From Agrocybe praecox (taxonomy: Eukaryota > Basidiomycota > Agaricomycetes > Agaricales > Agrocybaceae): 64,000 bases of DNA. Below are positions 50,351 to 61,162 of this stretch, piece after piece; the first letter of the stretch is position 1, and each line of letters starts with the position of its first letter. A model generated the notes under the pieces. The model was not told the DNA's origin. It saw nothing but the letters and a program-made list of their open reading frames with translations, and ran no database searches. The stretch covers positions 992,001 to 1,056,000 of the forward strand of contig OZ024851.1 of assembly GCA_964017145.1 (NCBI GenBank). The letters are read 5' to 3'. Made by a program: the position numbers and the translations under genes.

Positions 50351-50485
50351 GCACCGTATCGGACAAAAATACGACAAATTTTCTGTCCATTCATCAATGT
50401 TCGTTAATTTTCCCATGAATCGTCACGAATCGTTACCATTCGTGATACAAAAACATAAAATGGGTATTTTTGTCCGATACGGTGC
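50351..50485. mobile_element. Small inverted-repeat (MITE-like) element
   Basis: Perfect 22-bp inverted repeats, GCACCGTATCGGACAAAAAT... at 50351-50372 and its reverse complement at 50464-50485, enclose 91 bases. An inner pair (TCACGAAT/ATTCGTGA) lies off-centre. CATGAG occurs just outside both ends. There is no coding capacity. It differs in sequence from the larger foldback element at 8915. It sits between DAO copy 1 and the DAO relic. Confidence 0.7.
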
Positions 50486-50646
50486 GTTATACATGAGATC
50501 ATTTGGCCCAGGACATCGACATCGTTATCATAAGCGCCGATGAGTACCACCGCTGTGCCGCAGACAGTACGATACCGCGCAGTAGGCTTCTATTTCTTTT
50601 CCACCACTGTCATGTGGATTAAGCACACGGCGCCGCCTCTGCATAG

Positions 50647-50801
50647 ATGGATGAACGAAATAAAAAAGTGACTGTCCCCGGAGCAGGTATTTTTCCTTTT
50701 ATCTTCTTTTTGTATGTACATATGTTAAATTTATTGGTAATTATATTTCCATCCAATTTCCATCTGACCCCAAAAGTATTAATTATTGCGGTCAATGGGC
50801 G
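50647..50801 (+). pseudogene. D-amino-acid oxidase 5' relic
   Basis: Reads MDERNKKVTVPGAG followed by a GTATTT donor-like site, then in another frame DPKSINYCGQWA followed by GTGCGT. These match the first two exon ends of the neighbouring DAO genes (..VVLGAG| and DPKSIKYTSQWA|). The rest of exon 2 between them is lost and nothing downstream belongs to the gene. It is a truncated third copy in the array. Confidence 0.75.
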
Positions 50802-51269
50802 GTGCGTTGTCGGTGATGCATATGCGAGATTGTGATTTCATCATAAGCCCTTTAGACCGAGGAACTGCTGGAAGACTATGGAAATCCGGGAAGTAGATTA
50901 CTCAAAGATTACTAGTAGTAGTTGTAAGATCTTACCTATCGGCTTTATCGGACTTTTGGCGTGTTGTTTTATATTTCCCGTCTAACCTCTTCTTTCCAAC
51001 TACTACTACCACGAGCGTATACATACAAACGATGTTCAATCTATGAACACGCTCGACGGGAAAATACGATATCTCCTGTCTGTTATGATAAGATAACCGC
51101 TCTTCGCCATGCTGTGCTTCGTAATTATCCCACATCGGTTCTAGAAACAACCTAGAAGTCTGTTAGGAAATGCCGGATCCAACATATCTTTTATCTCTAT
51201 CTACACCATATCATTGATCTTTTCGTCTGGTCTGGGTTGACGACCAATTGATATAGTCCTTGAACGAAT
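50802..51269. other. Spacer upstream of DAO copy 2
   Basis: Promoter region of the second DAO gene; no supported gene. Contains GTAGTAGTTG/CAACTACTACTACC as a short inverted repeat (about 50916 and 50998). Confidence 0.35.
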
Positions 51270-52676
51270 ATGGCCACCCCCGTAGACCGCGCTAATCCTC
51301 ACTTCAAGAAAAACATCACAGTCCTGGGTGCAGGGATCATAGGATTGACGACTGCCTTGAAGTTCCAACAGCACGGAGGATATCAGGTTACGATTCTTGC
51401 GGAGCACTTCCCAAAGGACGGGAAAAGCGTAAAATACACGAGCCCTTTTGCTGTGCGTACTACATCCTTTGTAACCTTCGGAGATTGACTCTGGGATCAT
51501 ACTGCAGGGTGCTCATCATGTTAGCGTCGCAGAAGACGATGTTAAGCAGAGAGGTATGTGCGTTCTTTTTTTCGACGCTGTACCTGCTTTATATATTTTC
51601 ATAGCTATCGACGTTGAAACTTTCAATACTATGTGGGAGATGTCTTCCGGTAGCGCTCCAGGATGTTTCTTGCGTCTGCCACAGACAGAATATTATCGTG
51701 AAGAACCTAACCTTGACACCTTGAAATTAATGCCGAATGTTTGTAAACATTGCTTTTCTTCATGCTCCAGTTACTAAAGTGCGTAACCAGTTCAAGCACC
51801 TCCCGAAAGAATCTCTAGTGTCAGGAGCAGTTGCTGGCATAACATACGATTCAGTAAATAGCGACGCTCCCGTGCTTCTCGATTATTTACTGTCGAGTTT
51901 CTTGGCTTGTGGAGGATGCATAACTCGAGCATCAGTGCTGCACATTAACCAAGTCATCGATGGAGGCCCCGCTGCTTTTGCCGCGTCCAACGAACAAGAA
52001 CATCCTCCCGAATTGTATCCACTCCCTGATGGTGTTATCGTCTGTGTGGGGTTGGGAGCAAAGTTCTTGGGAGGCGTGGAGGATAAAGATGTTTATCCCA
52101 TTCGCGGACAGACGGTGTTGCTCGACGCGCCGTGGGTGAAGAACTCGATGTCCCTGAGTGGAGGTTCTGGAACCAATAAGCTCTGGACGTATGTTATCCC
52201 AAGGAGGAGCGGTACTGTCATCATTGGAGGCACGTATGAAGCGAATGACTGGTGAGTTTCTTGCTTTGTTTTAGTGATCCTTCTGTTAATCATGTACGTT
52301 TAGGCATCCTCGCCCACGCCCTGAAACGACGCGAGACATCCTCTCCCGGGTGCTGGAAATGCATCCCGAGATTGCACCACCTGAAGCACGAGCGTTAGGA
52401 AGGCCGCCTACTATTGAGGACGTGCTTCCTATCATCGTGGAAGAATCATGTGGATTTAGGCCATGCAGGAAGGGCGGACCCAGATTAGAGTCGGAATGGA
52501 TTGATACAGGCAAGAGGAAGATACCCGTGGTGTATAATTATGGGTGAGTTTGGAGGCCCATCAAATTTGCATTATCTTATGTTTATCATTCCAGACATGG
52601 TGGATTTGGCTATATCGCATCGTACGGTTCGGCGTCTGTGTCTTTCGATCTACTGGAACACGCGCTTTCTCAATGA
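51270..52676 (+). CDS. D-amino-acid oxidase family flavoenzyme, copy 2
   Basis: Six exons (51270-51452, 51508-51553, 51605-51738, 51791-52251, 52304-52543, 52595-52676) join to 381 residues. Motifs run parallel to copy 1: GAGIIG (20-25), YTSPFAGAHHVSVAEDD, VETFNTMWEMS, VCVGLGAKFLGGVEDKDVYPIRGQTVLL, WTYVIPRRSG, VEESCGFRPCRKGGPRLE and NYGHGGFGYIASYGSAS. Most intron positions are shared, but copy 1 has an intron within GAG|VIG that copy 2 lacks. It ends HALSQ, again without a clear peroxisomal tripeptide. The two proteins have diverged well beyond recent duplication, so different substrates are plausible. Confidence 0.93.
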
Positions 52677-52999
52677 ATATTATGTTGCTTGACCAAGGTC
52701 GTACGCACATGTGACTACTAACAGGCCATTTAATAATTTATTGAAGAAGACATTGATATCCAAGTCTTTGATTGAAGAACACTTTTCTTCGCAGTACTGT
52801 CGACATTCTCCCTTGGATCCAGCGTACTAATTTACTTTTACTCAGCACGATCTAATACGAGGTAGGGTAAGTTATGTAGATCCATGCGCAACTATCCACT
52901 CGGACAACTCATATTATCTCCTGTGACGCTGACATGATGAGCACCCTTGGTACGAACACAGAGCCAAGCTCTCCGAAGTTTACAAAGGATGTAGCATGC
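52677..52999. other. 3' flank of DAO copy 2
   Basis: Holds one copy of a decayed flank repeat (AATGAATAT..., TGACCAAG..., CCATTTAATAATTTA...) whose second copy is at about 53065-53300. Confidence 0.5.
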
Positions 53000-53300
53000 A
53001 CAGGAGAAGGACTCGCGTATTTCGCGCTTCCTCCGTCCTTACGGAAGTGCTCTGCAAGAATCTCTAATGAATATCGTGTTTTCTGACCAAGACCGTGGGC
53101 ATGTGGGGTGGCTACTACCGCCGGTGTTCCAATTTCTTATTTTTATCAAGGTTCCACAAATGCTCCGAAGAACTAATTGAAGGATCATAGTCAGATCCGG
53201 TCTGGATTCAAGCCATTTAACAATTTAAATTATTGAAGACGACACCGACTTTATTGATTCTGTCCAAGTTTCACTTCAAGTTCTTCGGAGTACTGTATCA
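53000..53300 (+). pseudogene. Probable DAO 3'-end relic with its flank
   Basis: Bases up to the stop at about 53069 read ..ASSVLTEVLCKNL-stop and are followed by AATGAATAT, like the end of DAO copy 2 (ASVSFDLLEHALSQ-stop, then AATGAATAT). The shared flank continues through TGACCAAG.CCGT and CCATTTAA.AATTTA..TTATTGAAGA, with about 100 extra bases inserted here. The protein match is weak; the flank match is better. It fits a duplicated and decayed fourth DAO end. Confidence 0.45.
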
Positions 53301-53603
53301 ACAATCTAATTTTACTTCCGTGCTATAATTTGCATTATGGTTATGGGGAAGTAAGGAGGATTGCTCATAGAGAACCCTTGCGTGACTGATTGACAACCAC
53401 GTAGGTAGTGTATTAGCTTAATATGATTCCTTTCGTACCTCAGGTCTCGTAACATTTCACGTGAAGGTGAACCGAAGGAATGTCCCAAATTTGGTGTCCA
53501 AACGTTCGTTACATAGCACTTGTCACTGCTTGCCACCTATCTTCTTGATTCTCCTTTTCTTTCTTTTTCTTTCCCATATTTCCCCCGACTTCATTTCCAT
53601 ATT

Positions 53604-55629
53604 ATGAGCGCGACCTTTCATGATACAGTCATCGATGAAGATGCACCAGGACCACCGATTTCGGTTCCCGACTCAGGAGACACAGGGGAGGGCGGAAAGA
53701 TAAAGATGATTGTCCAGCTAGTGAAGAAGTGTCTTGGGGTGAAAGACATCGCTGCCATGTCAGGATTGCTTCCTTGCATGCCAGAGATTCAGGGCTGACC
53801 TAGGTCCATCATTCTCATACAGGCGACTGTCGTTACCTGCCTCACTACTGGAACCTGTTCCCAATCTTGAATTTTCGAATTATCTGGATAGGCCAGATGT
53901 ATTTGCTGCGTACGTTTATATGCCAATTACTATTATGCTGGTACATACACTAACATTCTCCGTCTTTCCTTTGGCATTGGTGACTACACTAATCTAGCAT
54001 CAATGATTCAGATGATCCTTTCATGCGGATGCTCGCCGTCTTACGATTTACATTGACAAAGGATCTCAAGTTTGTGGTGCGTGGACTTGGTAAATTCAAA
54101 CAAACTCAAATCCAATATTCCACTTGCCACAGCATGGTAAAGTCTGCAAACCTTACAACTCAGTGCTTGGAGAGCACTTCAGGGCGCATTGGGATGTTGT
54201 TCCTAACCATTACAAGCTGGAAGATATTGAAGGGGCACCAAGGAACTCCATTGGGGTTACATCTGAGGTCGCCAGTATCAAGAGCGGCAAGAGCTCAAAG
54301 AGCACTAGGAGTGGCGTCAGCTCTTTCAACAAACCCAAGAGTCCTTCAACCGCCCCTACTTCCCCACAACCCTCTACAGAAGATGCCAACATTGCCGCTC
54401 AAATCTCGAACTTGAACCTTTCCAATGGTAGCAGTGATTCAGCAAGCGAAGAACCTGTTCGTGTGGTCTACCTAACTGAGCAGGTGTCTCATCACCCGCC
54501 TGTTTCTGCTTATTTCGCATCGTGTCCTAGCAGGTCCATCACATTGTCTGGTATTGATCAGATCTCTGCGAAGGTTTCTGGAACTACCCTTCGTGTCGGT
54601 GCCGGACAGTATAACCAGGGTCTCTTCATCAACCTTACTGGAGGATTTGGGGAAGGCGAAGAATATCACATCACGCATCCTGTTGCCTCGGTGAACGGTA
54701 TCCTGAGAGGAAGCTTCTACGTTACTGTCAGTGAATCAACCGTCATCACATGTGAAGGTGGAAAGCCTGGTCATAAATTCAGGACGATAATCGACTATAA
54801 GGAAGAGGTATGTCCACGGATAATATGTTGTGCTGCTAGCATACTCATTGGCATAATTTCTAAAAATAGTCTTGGCTTGGCCGTGCTCATTTCTTGCTCG
54901 AAGGTGTCATCCACAGTGTCTTCGATTCCGACACAAATCATTGTGCAGATTGGACGAAGGTCAAACACGTACCACACAACCGTATCGTGGCCGCTTTTGA
55001 CGGCTGCTGGAAAGGCAAAATACGATGGAAACGCGTCGGGACAGGGTCCTACCCCAGCGAAGACCACGCCGGCGTTACACGCTCCACATCATCCTCACCG
55101 AGCCCATCCCATGTCCAACTGCCCGCCCCAAATATCCCAGCAGCATCCTTGTCTAAAGCAGACGTAGCGTCATATTACTCGGCAAGATCAAAGTCGGGTG
55201 ACGAAGAATGGATGGATTTGATTGACTTGTCAACCTTGTTCCAATTGCCCAAGAGCGTACGGCCTTTGGAGAAGCAGCATCCGAGAGAGAGCAGGAAGCT
55301 TTGGCAGAACGTCACGGAACATCTTCTAAAGAAGGAATTCTCAGAGGCAACAAAGGAGAAAGTGGCCATTGAACAGAGACAGAGGGACGAGGCTGCCGAA
55401 AGGAAGAAAGCTGGTATCGAGTAAGTCATTTGGTTTTATCTTTTCCCTTTTTTTGTGTGTCGCAAACTAATATACGTGATGCGTATATAGGTTCGTTCCT
55501 AAATACTTTGAGAAAGGTCTTGAGCATGGACATTCGGACCTGACGCCAGATGGTGAAGCGGCAGTGAAGGAAGAACTAGAAGAGGACTCTGGGGAATCAA
55601 CGACTCCCAAGAAACCCTCTTCCGCCTGA
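53604..55629 (+). CDS. Oxysterol-binding-protein-related lipid transfer protein (Osh type)
   Basis: These proteins carry sterols and PI4P between membranes. Six exons (53604-53758, 53823-53909, 53998-54076, 54133-54807, 54870-55420, 55491-55629) join to 561 residues. Landmarks: RLSLPASLLEPVPNLE (lid and first strands), KVCKPYNSVLGEHFRAHW, the fingerprint EQVSHHPP at 223-230, GSFYVTVSESTVITCEGGKPGHKF and WTKVKHVPHNRIVAAFDGCWKGKIRW. A Ser/Lys-rich insertion (about 157-215) splits the domain before the fingerprint. There is no PH or ankyrin domain, as in short Osh4/Kes1-type proteins, but the C-terminus is longer, with a charged helix (EKVAIEQRQRDEAAERKKAG). Cytosolic. Confidence 0.94.
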
Positions 55630-56304
55630 ACCCCCGACATGCCAGGCAACACTTTACTCATATTTCAATGAGTACACTGGGTGACTGGGGTAAATCGTAA
55701 CCCGGGCACAGATGGACATTTATATGCACATACCTTCACCTGACACCAGCCGACTTTTTGCTGACCCTCCTGCTTCTCTGTTGCTATTTTTCTATTTCAA
55801 TCACTACTATGACTTCCTTCTGTTCATTCATCCACGTCATCATCCACGTACTCATACACAGCTCCATGCCAGAGATTTCTAATACTCAGCATACTTTCAT
55901 TCGAAGTCGTGTGCTATGTTCAGCACGATTTCCATGTGCATTCTTTGTTCCATGATTATACATTGCTACGCCATCTCCTATTAGTTGGTTTTTGTATTCG
56001 CCATAAGTTTGCTACGCTTTCCAGCACCTATCCTTTTCTGTCTCTGTGCCTGACTTTCAATTTACCTTTTAGTATTTTGTACCGTTTAACGATTTACGAC
56101 ATTCATTGATTCAAATGAGAACTTTGTTTCTTGCCCTTTACTTTACGTATAGTGTTCCATTCGGAACAGCAAGGTACTGGGCTTGTCGTTGGGAATAACT
56201 ATGAGAATGTATATATTTACAAACTGCCTCGACGATCCGTCGCACAGCAGCGAAGAAAGGGGGAAGAAATAGCATTAGGTAAAAGAGCCTCGGTCCATCG
56301 ATCA
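55630..56304. other. Convergent intergenic region
   Basis: Pyrimidine-rich 3' flanks of the lipid-transfer gene (+) and the membrane-protein gene (-). No gene seen in the 675 bases. Confidence 0.45.
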
Positions 56305-57699
56305 TCACTGGAAGATCCAATGCTCGCTCGGTGGCCCTCCCTGTTCCTGCAGCATGTTTACAGCCATCTTCGCGCTATTCAGTAGTTGACCCTCGGGCTG
56401 GATGACCACGTCCCCGTCTTTTCGTTCCTCGTCGGTGCCTAGGCCAGCGGCTTTGAGAACGCTGCGCACTGCCTCGTCGGTGCGGACGATCTCGCCCTCG
56501 CGAGCTTCTTCGCGCCACCACTCTGATGCTTGCGCATGAAGGCTTGCGTTATCGTCGGCATCAGAGGAGGAGGGTGGGGACTGGGAGCGCATTATGGATG
56601 CATGTGAGTATTTGAGGAGGTGCAGAGTAGGCACGAGGTGGCCGAGGGTCTTTAGGGAGAGGTTGGATACCTGGGAGAGCGTGACGTTGGGTGGGATAAG
56701 TGTTTGTTGGCCCTGGAGCTGGAAACGGGAAGGAGGCAGGTTGGGGTCTGCCGTCACTTCAGGGGCAGGAAGGAAGGCACCGATGATGGGGATGCTGTGT
56801 AAGTTGAGAGAGGGAAGGACGGTGATTAGGAGAGGGAGGACGAGGAAGAGTGCGTGCCGGAGTTGAACGAACAGGTCGTGCCACTGTTATGTATAGGATT
56901 TTTTGTTGGTTATACAGGGTATAGTATTTTATTTTAAAAATGTGCGTACCATGATCACGGGCACGTCGGAGCCCCTTGTTGCGATGTTTACTGGAACTGT
57001 GAGCACCCAATAAGCCTCTGTCAATAGAGCCGCGAGGAGGGCGCCCAAGCCCAGAGGTCGAAGATATGAAGTGCGTGATGTGGGTAATGTAAGTATCTGA
57101 TTTATAGCACGGTCAACATTGAATTAACACCCAAATGGTCATGAGACGTACCCCAACGAAAGCAATCTCGCGTATGTATTCCAGCAATGGTGCAGGGAAG
57201 GCATAAAGAGCGAAGTCATCGAATGAGCGGCAGTAAGAACAAGTGGTTAACACTTCATGTCCGAAGCTAAGCACACAAGTCAGAGAGAGGTTCAGCAGCC
57301 GCTCTATTCAAGTACAAATAGAGATACAACATACCGAACATACAGAGACCTAAGCTCCATCAACCCGAGCCTCTTTAGCAATATATCGAGGTACTGTGGT
57401 ATGTTCTGCTCTCCACCAAAGTTTTCTGCTAGCTTGACGCGTAGCACTTCAGGTGGGGCGTTCAATGCCAACTCCAGAGTCTTGAAGATGTTCTTTGGTG
57501 GTAACACCAGCAGGTTGTAAAGCGTATACAACGTATGCCCCAGTATTGCTGTAGAGACCAGTTTTTCTACACGCGTCTTTGGACTTGGTTCGCTTGAGAA
57601 TGGTCTATAGATTTGATATAGCCATGGTGTTGCTATTACCAGGCTTATGGCCACAAACGTGTCCAGTGAGAGGTGAGGGAGCTCAATGAAAGTCTCCAT
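56305..57699 (-). CDS. Multi-pass membrane protein, function unknown
   Basis: Four exons (57335-57699, 57152-57266, 56950-57096, 56305-56883) join exactly to 401 residues. Start METFIELPHLSLDTF at 57699; an upstream ATG at 57765 adds 22 residues. Hydrophobic segments: about 13-33 (FVAISLVIATPWLYQIY), 48-67, 176-196 (LGALLAALLTEAYWVLTV) and 216-234 (ALFLVLPLLITVLPSL). A CSYC pair (131 and 134) in TTCSYCRSFDDFALYAFP, in the part between helices, looks like a conserved signature and could bind metal or form a disulphide. The C-terminal 150 residues are soluble, with an acidic segment. I recognise it only as a conserved fungal membrane protein. Confidence 0.75.
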
Positions 57700-57939
57700 G
57701 AAAGAGGTCGATAACCAAGATGGTCGTCTAATTGTGTCCCTAGCTAGATAAAGCGTAAAGAACACGTCGACACTTTTCTTACTGAAGTGGAAAGGTACAA
57801 GCGGGCTGTCAAAGTGTTTTGGAACAGAAAGGGTGACAAAATGTTGCCAAACTGTGTGAATTGATGCTTATTGCCGACGTGCATATGTCGATTTCATTAT
57901 ATACATTTTTTACATTAAATGGGACGATCAGACAAAAAG

Positions 57940-58022
57940 TGGTCCAATCCAGGATCGAACTGGAGACCTTCTGTGTTCCTTACAGTGTAAGACAGAAATC
58001 ATAACCACTAGACCATTGGACC
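57940..58022 (-). tRNA. tRNA-Val(TAC): tRNA-Val(TAC) with a 10-nt intron
   Basis: Read on the minus strand from 58022: acceptor GGTCCAA pairs with TTGGACC, discriminator A at 57940. D arm GTCTAGTGGTTATGAT, anticodon stem TCTGT/ACAGA with loop CTTACA|C giving anticodon TAC, variable AGGTC, T arm TCCAG-TTCGATC-CTGGA. A 10-base intron (CTGTAAGGAA) follows position 37. All stems pair and the total of 83 bases equals a 73-base tRNA plus the intron. Confidence 0.92.
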
Positions 58023-58399
58023 TGTGACGATTGACCACATGGAGCAAACATTTTGTCTGGGCAAGAAATTACTATCTCTATATTACAACAGGCCGTTTCG
58101 GTACACCTTTTATCTTCCATAAATTATATGACTCTCGTGTTTCCCGAAGGCCTAGATGCATCGTACGAGATGGAAGGTCAAAGGCCGCCTATATACTTAC
58201 CAAATGCGGAATATATCCCAAAAATATGTGTAAATCACGCGACAATTAAGGATCGAGTCAGCGATCGTAGATCGGAGTTGATTAGATTGGTCGCAGTCTT
58301 CGGCCTACAAATATTCTCTTTTTTTATAACCATATATATGTAATAACTAAACATTGCCGGACTTATACTTCTTCTCTTTCCTTTCCTTTCTTTGTTGTT
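58023..58399. other. Promoter region of aspartate kinase
   Basis: About 380 bases upstream of the start codon, with pyrimidine-rich CTTTCCTTTCCTTTC just before the ATG, a common feature of strong fungal promoters. No gene seen. Confidence 0.4.
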
Positions 58400-60635
58400 A
58401 TGTCTACCCCATCATCGTCACCGTCTTCAAGGTCGTCTTCTCCATCGACTTCACCACCAAAAACCCCTCCAAATCTGCACCAAAACAGCGCAGACCCAGA
58501 CGCCAAATGGCTCGTACAAAAGTTTGGAGGAACAAGTGTTGGAAAATTTGCTCTCAAAATCGCTGCAGACGTAGTATCGTGAGTAAGAGCCACTGATTCT
58601 GTATGTTAATGATGATATATTGGTTGAATAGAAACTATATTGACGATAACAAAGTCGCTATCGTTTGTTCAGCACGGTCGGGGTCCACCAAAGCTCTTGG
58701 GACGACCAATTTACTCCTACGTGCTGCGTCGGAGGCTCTACGACGGCCAAAACCCGCTGGATCATCGAATTCTGGTTCAGCCACGCCTTCCAGGGGCCTG
58801 TTTGGTGCAGGTGGCAGTCGAAGCGGGAACGGAAGCGACCACAGCCAGAGCCCCCCTACAACCCCTGCTCAACCAAGTCGTACCCGTTCTTCATCGTCGA
58901 TTGCTTCAAAACCCTTGTTTGGACTCACACCTTTGAACGAAGCGGATTCCGAGGAAACTCGTCCTGAATACGACATCACTATTGACTTGATACGTAAAGA
59001 GCACTTCGAAGCAGCAAGGTCATGTATCCGTGACCCAGACATCCTTCAAGAACTTGAAGAGGAGATTGAACGGGATTGCGAATGGTTAAAGAGTTTCCTC
59101 CTCGCGGCAAAAGTATGTTCCTCAACCTCATCTTTTTTGTCCGTTATTTGACTACTATTCTTTTTTATTACGACCTTCCGCCTAGATTATCGATGAAATA
59201 TCTCCACGTTCCAGGGATAATATCATTGGAATGGGTGAAAAACTGGCTTGCAAATTCATGACAGCTGTTCTTCGTGACCAGGTCAGTGATTCATTTCGGT
59301 TAAAAAAGACAATTCACTGATATCTTTTTATAGGGCGTCGATGCAGAATACGTGTCACTTGAAGATATTGTGCCAGCATACGAAGGCGAAATAAACCCAG
59401 AGAAAGCCTTGCCCCAAGATTTCTACGATAATCTGGCTATAGCCTTGGGCGAGCGGCTGGAAGAGTGTGGTAATCGCGTGCCCGTAGTCACAGGTTTCTT
59501 TGGCCCAGTTCCCGGATCCCTGCTACGCCAGGTTGGACGCGGCTACACCGATCTTTGCTCTGCCCTGCTGGCCGTGGGTCTGGAAGCTTCCGAACTGCAG
59601 ATATGGAAAGAAGTCGATGGAATATTTACGGCCGACCCTCGAAAAGTCCCCACAGCTCGCTTGATTTCTGTCATTACCCCAGACGAAGCGGCCGAATTGA
59701 CATACTATGGAAGTGAGGTCGTGCATCCATTCACGATGGAGCAGGTGATCGTCCATTTATCAGTACATACTTGAACCATACGACTGACTCTCCGTGCCCC
59801 TTTCTCCAGGCCATCCGCCGAAAAATACCCATCCGCATCAAAAATGTGGAAAACCCTCGCGGAGGAGGCACCGTCATTTATCCTGATCAAGATACCGAAA
59901 TATCGCCCGAAGTCTCGTTATCGAACCCAGTGCCCGAACCGGCTTCTCTCAAGACATTGGCGTCACTTTCTTCCTTCTCACTAGAAGATACACAGCAGAA
60001 GCGGCTACCGACGGCAGTGACGATCAAGGAGAATGTCGTTGTGCTTAACGTGCATTCCAATAGGAAGAGCGTGAGCCATGGTTTCCTAGCCGGTATATTC
60101 GGCACCCTGGATCGTTTTGGCGTCGTCGTCGATCTCATCAGCACAAGTGAGGTGCATGTGAGTATGGCTATTGGCGATAGTCTGCCACGAAAGGTCCTGG
60201 ACCGACTGGTAAAAGACTTACAGACCAACGGATCGGTACGTACCTCCGCCTCTGTTCTTCGCTTTATCCATTCATTTATACCGAAATCATGTGCACGTAG
60301 GTTTCCGTACACCACGACATGACCATCTTGTCTCTCGTAGGGAAGCAGATGCGCAACTCGATCGGTATTGCTGGGTTGATGTTCACCACCCTCGCACAAG
60401 GGAACGTGAACATCGAAATGATTTCGCAAGGTGCCAGTGAGATCAACATTTCCTGCGTCATTGAGGCGAGGGACGCCATCAAGGCCCTCAACCTCATCCA
60501 TCAAAGCTGCTTGCAGATCAAACCAGAGCCGCCGAGAGGGCGAGGTAAGTTTATCTGTGGGACAGTTTTTTTTTCTTTCGCATTTTCTCATTATTCTTTT
60601 TGCTTTTTTTGATAGTTGGACCCTGGTTGTTTTAG
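58400..60635 (+). CDS. HOM3: Aspartate kinase (aspartokinase)
   Basis: Makes aspartyl phosphate from aspartate and ATP, the first step to threonine, methionine and homoserine. Seven exons (58400-58578, 58632-59112, 59186-59281, 59334-59744, 59810-60235, 60301-60544, 60616-60635) join to 618 residues. The kinase motif KFGGTSVGK is at 41-49, then AIVCSARSGSTKALGTTN, VTGFFGPVPGSLLRQVGRGYTDLCSALLA and KEVDGIFTADPRKVP. Two ACT domains follow (VTIKENVVVLNVHSNR, MTILSLVGKQMRNSIGIAG, GNVNIEMISQGASEINISCVI), normally the site of threonine inhibition. A Ser/Pro-rich insert of about 60 residues (near 95-155) splits the kinase domain. Final exon is just 20 nt (GPWLF-stop). Confidence 0.96.
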
Positions 60636-61162
60636 AGTCTGGACAGGTTCATACAATTGATCCACTTACTCACGTAAAGCCGGCTCTCTCTCTTTCGACA
60701 CTCAAAACACTGTATATCACTAGTAGACGGATCTATAGGTACTAGAAGCAGCACATCTAATCTACCAAAATCGCGTCTGCGAAGGACTTTATAACTTGAT
60801 CACAGCGCCACATAACGATCTTCAATCATATTCAGGGAGGAAAGCCAGATATCTTTAACCACAAGGATCAATAAAAATCACTTAGCAAAGAACATAATAA
60901 GAACATTGCTATCCTCCAGCGCTCACAAGCGCATTCCAAACTTGATCTGAGGACCACCTCCAAGCAACGCAAAAAACGTATTAAGTTGAAGCGAAAAAGG
61001 TATCTTTGTACGTAAGAGGGGTAATAAAGGAAAGGTCCACGCCTCTAACTTCCAGCCTTGGTATCGACGGCATCACATGAATACTTTAGAATAAAATAAA
61101 AGGGGGCTATGAATGCAAACGAACGAAATAAGCATCACATAAAAAACACAACCAGTCTCCTA
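60636..61162. other. Convergent 3' region
   Basis: About 530 bases between two convergent genes. It contains AATAAA-like signals on both strands (for example near 60880 and 61090). No gene seen. Confidence 0.5.

Noticed and set aside
59887..60591. 234-codon minus-strand frame
   Set aside because: It lies opposite the ACT-domain exons of aspartate kinase and has no domain; it is an antisense shadow.
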